Origin: Asparagopsis taxiformis
Taxonomy: Eukaryota > Rhodophyta > Florideophyceae > Bonnemaisoniales > Bonnemaisoniaceae
Direction: 5' to 3'
DNA: 37,619 nucleotides
Assembly: GCA_030407315.1 (NCBI GenBank)
Contig: JALQPE010000558.1
Location: 1 to 37,619, forward strand
Shown: in pieces, positions 9,816-18,331 of the stretch
Numbering within the stretch: the stretch's first letter is position 1
Layout: the number at the start of each line of letters is the position of its first letter
Translations under genes and position numbers: made by a program
Notes under the pieces: generated by a model
Told to the model about the DNA's origin: nothing
Database searches by the model: none
The model's input: only the letters and a program-made list of their open reading frames with translations

Positions 9816-10278
9816 CTTCGGTGCGGAAATGTGTTTCGACCATGGAAGCAGTAACGTGGCGACATTCTTCTACGGTGCGAACGGCGCTGTTGAACTTTTC
9901 TAGGGAGAATGCGGGGTCTTGTAGGATGGTGATGACTTCGCTCACGCGGCCAGCGCCGGCCTTGTACTCGAGGGTTGTGAGACTGGCGGCGAGGGATTGC
10001 ACGAGGAGGTCTGCGCGGGAGGGGGTTGAGGTTGGTGGCAGTGAAGCGTCACAGGGTGAGTCGCTGGAGGAAGCACGACCAGATTCTGGGTCTGGGGAGC
10101 TGGGTTGCGGGGAATCATGGTCGCCGTTTCGAGCAGGCTCATGGGTGACGGCAGGGACACGAGCGTTGTTGAAATGTTGGGGAGAGGGGTTGAAACGGTA
10201 GCGACACGTTCGCTCATGCAGCGCGAGCGCATAAGCATCTACGCAGTAGTAGAAGCACCCTTCATACTTGCATTCCAT
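9811..10278 (-). pseudogene. Transposase N-terminal fragment of copy L
   Basis: The first about 156 residues are the same as in copy R: a C2HC zinc finger (Cys3, Cys8, His21, Cys25), a Ser/Pro-rich stretch and a helical segment ending FRTEGY. The open frame then runs into the retrotransposon LTR (to 9490), which adds unrelated residues. It cannot make an active transposase. Confidence 0.82.
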
Positions 10279-10877
10279 GTCGAGTTTTGACGCAAAAGGG
10301 AGGATTGCGAGCTGAACAGGGGAGACTGTGCCGTCCAGATGCGACCAATTTTATTTTTGTGGTGCTTTCGAGACTTGGAATGTAACGTGTTCGTTCGTAG
10401 TTTTGTGGGTAGTAGTTTTGTGCTCACTCCAGCTGACATCCCAACGGTGGAATTTAACCGAGAGTTCAATCATTTCCAACTGTTACATCACATTGCGTGC
10501 TGGCAACGTGTGCATGGAAGGACGAACGACTGCCCTGGGACATGAATTTTCAATTAATTCATTTGTAATAATAAACATTTTTATTTCCAAACTTCGTGGA
10601 ATCTGAATGTGCTTTACAGCGGATATGCTACGGATCATGTAAGGAAAGCAAATGGATTCTCATATATATGATTATATGTTTATATTCGTTGTTCTCGATC
10701 CGGATCTCATTGTTCGGGAATCAGAGACCATGGCTTGGGCCATACTCAATCTCACTGGCGGCGATGATTTCGAGTATGCACAGAAGACTTAAGCGGACGC
10801 AGAAAGCTGTCCGGTCGACGCCGCAGGCTCCACTCCGCCCTGATCACCGACTGATATTCTTTGACCGACTTTGCTTT

Positions 10878-10915
10878 GTACGTGCGCGAATCTTGATCAA
10901 GGTTCGCGCACGTAC
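10878..10915. repeat. 38-bp near-perfect palindrome in copy L
   Basis: GTACGTGCGCGAA on the left and TTCGCGCACGTAC on the right surround a CTTGATCAAG-like centre, with a single mismatched pair. The same palindrome is at 28092-28129 in copy R. It could be a binding site for an element protein or a hairpin in the transcript leader. Confidence 0.8.
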
Positions 10916-11746
10916 CTTCGTTCCATCCTCTACCCTCGAGGGTATGCGTTGAGGGAAGCGTGGGTTTTGAGTCTGACTATTTCCGTTGATGCGATATTTT
11001 TCATGGGAAGCCTGTTGACTGATGGTGTGTATTGAGCGGAGGATGGAAGAGAGGTACGTGAAGTTTTGAAAGTATGCTGTGAGGGAAGGTTGATTTTGAG
11101 TCTGACTGTTGTGGTTGATTCCGATGTTGTGTAGATGATGCAGGAATTTTGATGACGGAAGGTAAGTTTCATTGAGTGCCAAGATGTGCTTTGCGAAGAT
11201 ATGGACTGCTGACTATGATTATTATTCATTGCAAGGTTTTTGGATCATGGTTTGTATTTTGTGTAGGATGGATGATGCACTCATCCTCTCGGAGAGGTAA
11301 GTAAGGGAGTTTCTAGGATATCTGTCGTGGTAAGCGTTGCTTTTGAATCTGACTGTTGGGGTTGATGTTTTGTATGTGATGCAGGAGTGGTGAAGCAGGA
11401 ACGACAGGACTGAAGGAGAGTGAAGAAGGGATGTAGGAAGATGGGGAATGAAGCTGTGAGGTGTTTCTGGTATGTGTATATTTTGGGGCATACGATAGAA
11501 GTGAGAGTGGGTTTCAAGTGGTGTAAGATTTTGCTGACCATGTTCGTGTTTGATGTCTTGATGATGTAATGGGCTGGGGTGGTGTCGACGAAAGCGGGGA
11601 TGGAGTTGGGAAGGAGCGGATTTTTGTAATCTAGGTCGTGAGGGTTCTTGCAGTATGTGCGGATGGTGGTGCATGGCGTTCGGATGGTAGGGAGAACGCG
11701 ATATTGAGGGAGATGGGTGATCGACGATATGCTGACAGGTATTTCA

Positions 11747-11872
11747 TATTCTGGCTGGATACGTATTTCGTATTCTAGCTGGATACATATTCCGTATTCT
11801 GGCTGGATACGTATTTCCTATTCTAACCGGGTATTTATTTCCTATTCTGACCAGATATGTATTCCCTATTCT
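11747..11872. repeat. 24-bp tandem array in copy L
   Basis: Five units of 24 bases (TATTCTGGCTGGATACGTAT plus four bases), drifting toward the inner side, then a partial unit. The period is a multiple of three, so it gives a repetitive peptide in an open frame, but there is no sign it is coding. Subterminal repeats of this kind are typical of CACTA-group transposons, where a transposon protein binds them. Confidence 0.82.
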
Positions 11873-11997
11873 AGAGAGACGTATTGTATACGAGCAGTTT
11901 CGTAAATGAGAGAATAAAATACGGTCCGATATGGGCCCTGAATTTACCATCCGCTGTAATTTCTTCCCTCCCGGTTTTCGCTGATATATTGTATACT

Positions 11998-12212
11998 GGA
12001 TGTCGGGTCCTAGTATTCCGCCAAACGTACTAGAGAAAGTGGATGTCGGGTCCTAGTATTCCGCCATATGTACTAGAGAAAGTGGATGTCGGGTCCTAGT
12101 ATTCCGCCAAACGTACTAGAGAAAGTGGATGTCGGGCCCTAGTATTCCGCCAAACGTACTAGAGAAAGTGGATGTCGGGTCCTAGTATTCCGCCATATGT
12201 ACTAGAGAAAGT
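11998..12212. repeat. 43-bp tandem array, five units, copy L
   Basis: Five direct, contiguous units of 43 bases start at 11998, 12041, 12084, 12127 and 12170. Each begins GGATGTCGGG and ends TACTAGAGAAAGT. Units differ mainly at one site, CCAAACGTAC against CCATATGTAC. Copy R has three units. Confidence 0.92.
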
Positions 12213-12346
12213 GGACGTCCGCATCCAAAAAATTTTTATTTTTTTTGGACGCGGACGTTCATTTGTTCTAGTAAATCTCGGGGCCGACTAGGACCCGTAC
12301 TAGAGAGACTGGACGTCCGCGTCCACTTCCGAAAACACAGACGCAT
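12213..12346. repeat. Terminal hairpin region of copy L
   Basis: GGACGTCCGCATCC and GGACGCGGACGTTC form inverted arms around an A/T-rich centre. A further copy of the GGACGTCCGCGTCC word lies at about 12312-12325, just before the end of the element. The same block, inverted, is at 26752-26880. No partner terminal inverted repeat is visible because the other ends of both copies are missing or not recognised. Confidence 0.65.
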
Positions 12347-13498
12347 CATGTAGGCGCTTTCGAAGCCCAGAATCATCGCTGTTGTATCCCAGACAGACAT
12401 GACCCTTTCCAAAACGACACCCACAGACTCTCCGTTTGCTCTTGTGCGCTGGAAAGGGGCGAATGTAGAAGTCTCTGTATCCCTCCCAGTTCTACGACGC
12501 TTCCTACCCCGGCGAATGGGTGCATTTCTGCGTCTAGTGAGGGCAATGTGCACAAATGAAATCATAAACATCAGCCTTCCAAATACTTTGTCTTCTTCTG
12601 TTAATGTTCTACCCTGTGCACTTCTTCCAGAACGAAAATACTCACAGGTGAGGACTTCGCGACACAATGGAGAAGCAATTTCACCACTTGTAGACATCCC
12701 AAACAACTGCTCGCCGACTGATGCTCTTTTCTCGAGAGATGTGGGAAACTCCTTCATCGCCAAATTGTTCTGAACTTCCACCGGCATTCCCCATACAATA
12801 CAGAACAACTGCCACAGACAGCGAACCATTTTGGGATTGGGTTCTTCTATGCGACTGTAGGGGCGAAGCACACGAAGAATTGACAAGAAACTCTCGTACT
12901 GTGGCTGCCTCAGCACAGTTTCTGCCAAATCTTCGCGCTGAGATCCCACGGCGAGCCATCGCCTAATGGATGGCATATTCACGTCGCGAATTGTAACCAT
13001 GCTTGAGCTTCCTTGTTTTTCACCTGCGTTTCGCTCCCAGTACCCATCTCTAAGATCCAAAGTAAGATTCAGGTACTCAATGAAAGTCATCCTCTTCTGC
13101 CTGGATGCCATATCGTTCGCGTTTGATGCTTTCACACTATCTAGAAGGAAAGCAGCACTTGTAATCGGAGATATGTCGACTTCTTCTTCAATCATAGGAA
13201 CAGTGAAATCACGCGGAAGCTCACCGTTCTCTATGAGCTTGATTACAGCTTTCGAACGATGCGCACCATCCAGCACCTCTACATCACCGGCAATGATCCG
13301 ACCGGTAATTGGGTTGTTGTCATTGTAGCCGTAAACCTGAATGCTCTCGGCAATAACATCGACGTGCCTGTAGTCGATTTCTCGAATCTCGACATATCTT
13401 TTGATCTTGAATGGGTCGATGTGCAATAGTCCATTGCGCCGCTCACCATGAAGGGGACGCCCAGAGATGTTCGCTGGATTTCTCTTCTCAGAGGCCAT
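12347..13498 (-). pseudogene. ParB-like domain protein, left copy, 3' end cut by transposon
   Basis: Starts at an ATG at 13498. Residues 20-95 resemble the ParB/sulfiredoxin-fold N-terminal domain: HIDPFKIKRY, a helix ending in AESIQVYGY, NNPITGRII and the key DGAHRSKAV motif (DGAHR at 77-81). In that superfamily this region binds or hydrolyses nucleotides. The rest is shared with the ParB-like protein at 22874-24112, for example WDTTAMILGFE against WDTGARVLGYE. After FESAYMM the native sequence ends and the frame runs about 37 codons into transposon DNA, to 12236. In the right cassette a methyltransferase-SET reading frame follows directly, and the left counterpart is missing here. Function is unknown. 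Confidence 0.75.
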
Positions 13499-13740
13499 CG
13501 AGAAATAGATTCTTCACCTCAATCAGCCACCAGCAGAAAACAATCTTCTCTCCTACCTGCCGTTAAAAACCTTCGGCAACAATCTTGATAAACCTTAAAT
13601 GCACAGTTAAAGAGTTAACCTGAATATTTTCAGGTATACTTTGGCTAGGTAGGGTACGTAATGAGGAATAATTAGGTTCTTCGGCGGCCTTTCAATACAA
13701 TTATTTCGCCAACGGACATTTCCATTTTTGTTTTGAATTT

Positions 13741-13812
13741 GAAGTCCCCTCGAGAGATTGAGTTTGAAATCTGCCATCGGAGATTTCAAAACCAATCTCT
13801 TGAGAGGACTTC
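13741..13812. repeat. Imperfect inverted repeat, about 32-base arms
   Basis: GAAGTCCCCTCGAGAGATTG on the left pairs with CAATCTCTTGAGAGGACTTC on the right with few mismatches. The inner parts TTTGAAATCT and AGATTTCAAA pair around a short loop, CGATGGCA on the opposite strand. It would form a long hairpin in RNA. It may be a small MITE relic or a small-RNA precursor; neither is shown. Confidence 0.65.
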
Positions 13813-13851
13813 ATCTTCTGTTCGAACTTGTAGACTCGTTCTTACAACCAG

Positions 13852-13860
13852 TATATAAAT
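13852..13860 (+). promoter_or_regulatory. TATA-like box upstream of X-left
   Basis: TATATAAAT, facing the X gene. The right X gene has TATATACTA 76 bases before its ATG in the same relative place. Confidence 0.4.
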
Positions 13861-14118
13861 ATACACATTGATTTCGCTGCATCATTCTCGATCCCTGCGT
13901 CTGTTTATACATACACGTCTAGGTTCCGTTATATTGCCACAGCGAAAAATACACCCAATCTACTGGTAATGGCTTCGAGCAGCTCGGAATAAGATCTTTA
14001 TTATATGGTGATGAATGTTCAAGAGAGATGATCATCACGATGTTGGTCTCCCATGTCGCTTGGGACAGGTGTTAGTAATTTATAACCGTTACGAGTTATG
14101 CAAGTATAAAAATAGTAA

Positions 14119-15506
14119 CCTACCAATTTTCTCTCTAACATTCCACACGGATACAAGCTGTACAGTTTCGTCATCTTACGAGACGAAGGAAACAGAAAAA
14201 AGGTTTGGTGGGGCGCCAAAGTTTTGAGTACTGCCAAGCCGGACGCGTCCGGAGAACATCATTTGACTGGAAACTTGTTTGTTACGCTGCAATATCAATC
14301 TGAACACGGTTTCGACCAGTCAGTCTCTACAGCAAAATTATTCAAGAACAATTCGCTGCTGGACATTGACTCTGGAAACATGCTACGTTGGAGGTTTGGA
14401 GAGCAACTAGCACTAGAGCAGACGATCTCGTCTGCGGGTGAAGACAGTTTCCATAAAAAAAGACTGCAAAGAAAAACATGTTGAGTTGATCCAAGTCCGA
14501 GCCGCGCTTAGTTTGCGATGAGAGTCCTCCTGGTCCTAACATCAATGAGGACATATCCAAGCTGTTTCAAAAGGTATCCTACCTCGAAAGGCAGATTCTC
14601 AACTGTCGCGGTTCATCAAGCGCTACTGGACCGATCTTCGGAAACATTGTGTGCGACTACCTGTTCCAGAGAGTTGGCTTAAAACTGGACAAACCCCTGT
14701 CCTCCAAAATCACGAAGTCTGAAACAGGCCGGGAAGTGAGCTCCTTGGTGCAAGACTATGTGACGGCAAGAGCAGATTGCTCGCTTGAACAGTTTTTACA
14801 ACTTTCCAGGCTATGCGAAGAGAAGAACAACCCAAACACAATTTTCCTGCCGAGCGTCGAGGCGGTTCGAATTTCAACTGGGAGAGATAAAGAGCTATCG
14901 ATCCACTTTGGAACATACTATGACCTCTGCAATACTTTAGCTCCTTCCATGTCTACATGCACGAACTCTACTATCCTCAAGTGGAAGAAAACACGACACG
15001 ATTCTGGGTCTTCTGTCATTAGAGTTTTGGGAACTCTAGCAGACAGTGCTTCAGAAGATTTTATTCCATCTACAAAGGCTGTTCTTGTTGGTTCCTCTTT
15101 ATACAGGAGATCTGAAAACATGAGTAGTACTGTCGTTCTTACTCGAGAATCTGATGAATACGACTATGTCAATTGCAGCTATTCGTATCCTTTGGAAGCT
15201 CGCTTCCTCTCAAGTCGAGAAATGCAGGAGAACTTTGAGCTGCCGGACAGCAAAAATTTCAAACTGGCCAACTCGTTCTCACTGACCTGGAAACCTGTTC
15301 AAGGCCCTCGTCCATATGGAACTTTCGAGCGCGTTCTCAAGAATGTTGTGTTGGGAACTGCATACTTGAACCTCCCAGCATGCATTTTCAGTGGACACAC
15401 CATCTGCAGCGAGCTAGACACAATTGGACATGACGTTATCGTTGGACAGAATAGTTCCCCTGTCGATGCACCTCATCCTACCGTACACGATGTCGCCTCC
15501 GAGTAA
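14119..15506 (+). pseudogene. Family X protein, left copy, frame-broken
   Basis: Two open pieces, 14119-14484 and about 14490-15506, lie in different frames and together cover most of the right X protein. Shared features include VWWGAKV against VWWSAIV, QYQSEHGFD against EYKAEYGFD, GLKLDKPLSSKITKSE, ADCSLEQF, SSVIRVLGTLAD, LVGSSLY and LPACIFSGHT. The break is near 14455-14490, beside a run of seven A. No good ATG precedes the first piece, since in-frame stops lie just upstream at 14116. The family is not recognised. It may be a pseudogene, carry an intron, or contain base-calling errors. Confidence 0.65.
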
Positions 15507-15617
15507 AACGTTTTATATCTTTTCTAGATGGGCCTACAAGACTGTTTAGAGTTAGTCAACCTCGATTAAGTCGATGGTATCCATCGATACATGTTCCGTA
15601 TCTTTCTGGCCTGTTCC
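15507..15617. other. Spacer after X-left
   Basis: Short non-coding stretch between the end of X-left and the tandem palindrome repeat. Nothing recognised. Confidence 0.4.
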
Positions 15618-15794
15618 TTCGTCCAGGGACTGTCTGCATTCTGTAACAATGATTGCCCTCCACTTGGCAAAATATCCCTGAAAATAATACCGGGTATTAT
15701 TCTTTGGTTTCGTCCAGGGATCGCCTGTAGTCGGTACGAATGATTGCCCTCCACTTGGCAAAATATTCCTCAAAATAATACCCGGTATTATTTT
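15618..15794. repeat. 91-bp tandem repeat, each unit ending in an ACCCGGT-core palindrome
   Basis: Two units start at 15618 and 15709 with TTCGTCCAGGGA. Both contain AATGATTGCCCTCCACTTGG and end in AATAATACCSGGTATTATT palindromes (15683-15701 and 15772-15794). The ACCCGGT/ACCGGGT core recurs in the palindrome cluster at 20143-20270. The repeat lies between the convergent 3' ends of X-left and Y-left. Confidence 0.8.
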
Positions 15795-16111
15795 CCGCAC
15801 TACTCTGCCAGGTGGAGCTACGGCATTGGATGGGACTGCACAGGCCCCGGAGCTACTAGAGGCGTGCTCAATGACAGGGTAAAACTCTTAACCGTAGTAG
15901 ACATGACGCTTTCTAGTCGCAGAGTGAGCTGAAAAAGAAGAACGATAGCTATTGTTTCCAGTACACCATGTAGTACGTAGCATGCTGCGGTGCACCTTTT
16001 CCACGCACATCCTAGACAGTTTCACATCTAAAGGTTTTTATTTCTCTTAAGTCTCTCGTAGTAGTCGGTTCCCTTCAAAGGCTATGAAACTTTACTTCTA
16101 CGCTTCCATTA
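15795..16111. other. Spacer before Y-left
   Basis: About 300 bases without a supported gene, between the palindromic repeat and the 3' end of the Y gene. Nothing recognised. Confidence 0.4.
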
Positions 16112-17635
16112 TCAATCTTCCTCATCAAGGAAAACTTCAACGTAGCTTTCACTCCCATCTTCTTCATTTCCATGTCCGCTATCCTCCTCAAACGCGGTAC
16201 TACGCTGTTCCAAGTGTTGTTCATTGAATTTTTCGTTAGTAATTGTCAGTACATCTTCGCAGAGATGCCTCTTACAGATTCGGTCACTCGGCAACATCGC
16301 CTTTCCTAATTGTTTGAGCTCGTCTTGTACACTTTCTTCGAAGGTCTGACCTGATTGTACCTTGAAAATTCCTAGAATCCCGGAAGCGATTGCATAGACA
16401 AATCTGAGTGAATTGCAGGAACGTCGCAGGAAAACCATTCTACTCGTGCATTGAAGGAAAGCAATTGCAGTGTTCAGGGCTACCTCCAGGATATTGATTC
16501 TCCTTCGAATCATCCTTTTGGCCTCACATCCCGATATCTCGACTTCGTACTGAATGATGACAACCATCTCTTTCCGCTCAGCGATGAATTGTATCAAGAT
16601 CTCGGAATTCTTGTCATCCACAACTTTCCGTTCCTCAGGCCTTAGATTTCCGTTGGTCACACGGGTATCGGGGATAACATCCATATCTCGAATGAGATCG
16701 TGAGTTGGAAACTCGAAAGTGATAGAGGCGTCCGTTTCCAAGACTAGAGCGAACCCCAGTTCGACAAGGAATCGATGGCGCACCTGCTCTCTAGACTTGT
16801 TCAGGAAACCGAGCACCTTTGTCAGCGCAACTTTCGTAACAGCCAAAGATATTTCACGCTTGCTCAACTGTCCACCATTTCCATCTGTTTTCCTCCGCTT
16901 CCTAGCCCCTCCGTCAATGCTTCCTGCAGGCTGGTTTCGGCCATCGCCAGTGGCACCATAAACAACTTCTTCGATTATTTTGTCCGGAATGTACTTGTTC
17001 TCCTTCCAGACGTTGAACGCATTCGAATCGCGTCCAGAGCTCGAGCCTTCCACTGTACGGCCTGTACCCGACTTTTCCTTCTGAATGTTCCGCAGGAGAG
17101 ACATCACCACTTGGAATCGAAGCTCGATGTTGTTCTTCCCGGTGTTGGATTGGAACACATCCCTCTTGTCATTGCTCTGCTTCGCAAACATCATTGCAGA
17201 GAGCAACCTGCAACCACGGAGGTCGTAGATTCCTTGGTTGGTGTAAATTGTCGCCCCAGCATCAATCTTGTCGACCAGCAAAGGTACAACAGTTCCAAAT
17301 ACTGCACACAGAAAATTGTAAGAAAACGATAGTTCTGCTGACTGCGAGATGCGCAAACGGTCCCTGTCCTTGTCAGTCATCCCCTTCTTCGAATTGCCCT
17401 GACTCTGCTGTAATAAACCATCACAGATGTCTTTCACACCCTGTAATTCCGTTACTATAAACTCGACGCGACTCATCAGCTTTTCGATTTGCTGGCGTTG
17501 GGACGTTCGATCATCGTCGATTTCATCCATCCTCTCCCCAATACGACGAACTTCCCCAGTCACTGTCCTGAATCCCTCTCGAATAACCCCTGCTAGGCAG
17601 TCATTTGGATTTTCCTCACGACGCTGAGATTCCAT
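16112..17635 (-). CDS. Family Y protein, unknown function, coiled coil and NLS-like motif
   Basis: A 507-residue intact frame from an ATG at 17635. Residues about 20-70 look like a coiled coil (heptads in TGEVRRIGERMDEIDDD and QQIEKLMSRVEFIVTELQG). A basic cluster ARKRRKTD at 244-251 could be a nuclear localisation signal. The C-terminal 40 residues are very acidic. Residues about 350-455 align with a fragment at 26439-26751 (RRRINILEVALNTAIAF against RRINLVEVALNFAVAY), so it belongs to a repeated family. No enzyme motif is seen. It is convergent with X-left and divergent from the dioxygenase-like gene. A nuclear or chromatin role is only an inference. Confidence 0.7.
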   Translation of the reverse strand: MESQRREENPNDCLAGVIREGFRTVTGEVRRIGERMDEIDDDRTSQRQQIEKLMSRVEFIVTELQGVKDICDGLLQQSQGNSKKGMTDKDRDRLRISQSAELSFSYNFLCAVFGTVVPLLVDKIDAGATIYTNQGIYDLRGCRLLSAMMFAKQSNDKRDVFQSNTGKNNIELRFQVVMSLLRNIQKEKSGTGRTVEGSSSGRDSNAFNVWKENKYIPDKIIEEVVYGATGDGRNQPAGSIDGGARKRRKTDGNGGQLSKREISLAVTKVALTKVLGFLNKSREQVRHRFLVELGFALVLETDASITFEFPTHDLIRDMDVIPDTRVTNGNLRPEERKVVDDKNSEILIQFIAERKEMVVIIQYEVEISGCEAKRMIRRRINILEVALNTAIAFLQCTSRMVFLRRSCNSLRFVYAIASGILGIFKVQSGQTFEESVQDELKQLGKAMLPSDRICKRHLCEDVLTITNEKFNEQHLEQRSTAFEEDSGHGNEEDGSESYVEVFLDEED

Positions 17636-17959
17636 CTTCCGTCAAACTTCGCCTCTCGTTCCAATCGCAAAGTGTCACTCCAGACGATTTTCCTGCAACG
17701 AGAATGCTAGCAATAGTAACAAATAATGCCAACTACTCTACTCATATCCTCGGAAAACGACCGATTTTCTCCTACCTTTTTTGTAACGGTCATTTCCATG
17801 TGACCATGCATCCTCTACACTTCTCACTACTAGTAGCTTCAGAATAGTTTCCTCTCTTCTCTACTTGAACTCACATGCGAACACATTGTACAACCCTATC
17901 CTGGACAACTATTGCAACATTGAATCGCAGAAAATACCAATCACCAATTACTATCAAGG

Positions 17960-18305
17960 CACTACTTGCAGGCAGTACAATTCACTGCCAGAGCCAGTAT
18001 ATTTTACTGTCTGATTCTAATGCCAGGTCATTTGCCAGGGCAGTACTGTACGGCAGTACATTCCATTGCAGAAACCATCAAAAATCACTGCATTCCACTA
18101 CTGCCCTGTGGTATCAGCAAAAATTACTAGAATTTGCTATCGTACAGTACTGCATTCTGCTACATACTGTACTGCCAGGAAATTTTGTATTTTACTGCCT
18201 GCGGCACTAGAACTGAAAAAATTAAAATAGTAATTTTACTGCCTCAGGCACTACATTGCTCAGGCAGTGATTTTTACTGCCTCAGGCAGTAAATTTACTA
18301 CATTT
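17960..18305. repeat. Array of GGCAGTA / TACTGCC words
   Basis: Over about 350 bases the heptamer GGCAGTA, its complement TACTGCC and close variants (CACTGCC, GGCAGTG) recur more than a dozen times in both orientations, often as face-to-face pairs, such as the near-perfect GCCTCAGGCAGT / ACTGCCTCAGGC arrangement near 18257-18292. It fills the divergent spacer just upstream of the dioxygenase-like gene, so it may be a binding-site array or the end of a palindromic repeat element. Confidence 0.7.
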
Positions 18306-18331
18306 TTTGATCTCAAACTCAGTAGTGTAAC

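Larger units (their letters stand above)
10279..11997. other. Leader region of copy L, without supported genes
   Basis: About 1.7 kb between the transposase start and the terminal arrays. Frames are open on both strands and match those of copy R, but they are His/Pro/Ser-rich with no recognised domain. The region contains a 38-bp near-palindrome (10878-10915), three spaced copies of an AGTCAGAYTCAAAA-like word (minus strand) and the 24-bp array. Confidence 0.6.
9811..12346 (-). mobile_element. CACTA/Plavaka-like DNA transposon, left copy (L), interrupted
   Basis: This block is an inverted, nearly identical copy of 26752-29190, with occasional substitutions, small indels and different repeat numbers. 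It contains, from its end inward, a hairpin-rich terminus, a 43-bp array, a 24-bp array, a long leader and the first 156 codons of the transposase. The retrotransposon cuts it at 9810, and the rest would lie left of the window. At 12346 it enters the ParB-like gene, and the shared end begins CGTCTGTGTTTTCGG when read from that side. Element class rests on the transposase of the R copy. Confidence 0.8.
13499..14118. other. Intergenic region between divergent ParB-like and X genes
   Basis: This is a head-to-head spacer of about 600 bases with no supported gene. It holds an imperfect hairpin (13741-13812) and a TATA-like box (13852-13860). The equivalent spacer of the right cassette, 24113-24606, is similar in position and length but not obviously in sequence. 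Confidence 0.6.

Noticed and set aside
11998..12212. CRISPR-like regular repeats
   Set aside because: Units are directly adjacent with no spacers, and the context is a eukaryotic transposon end.
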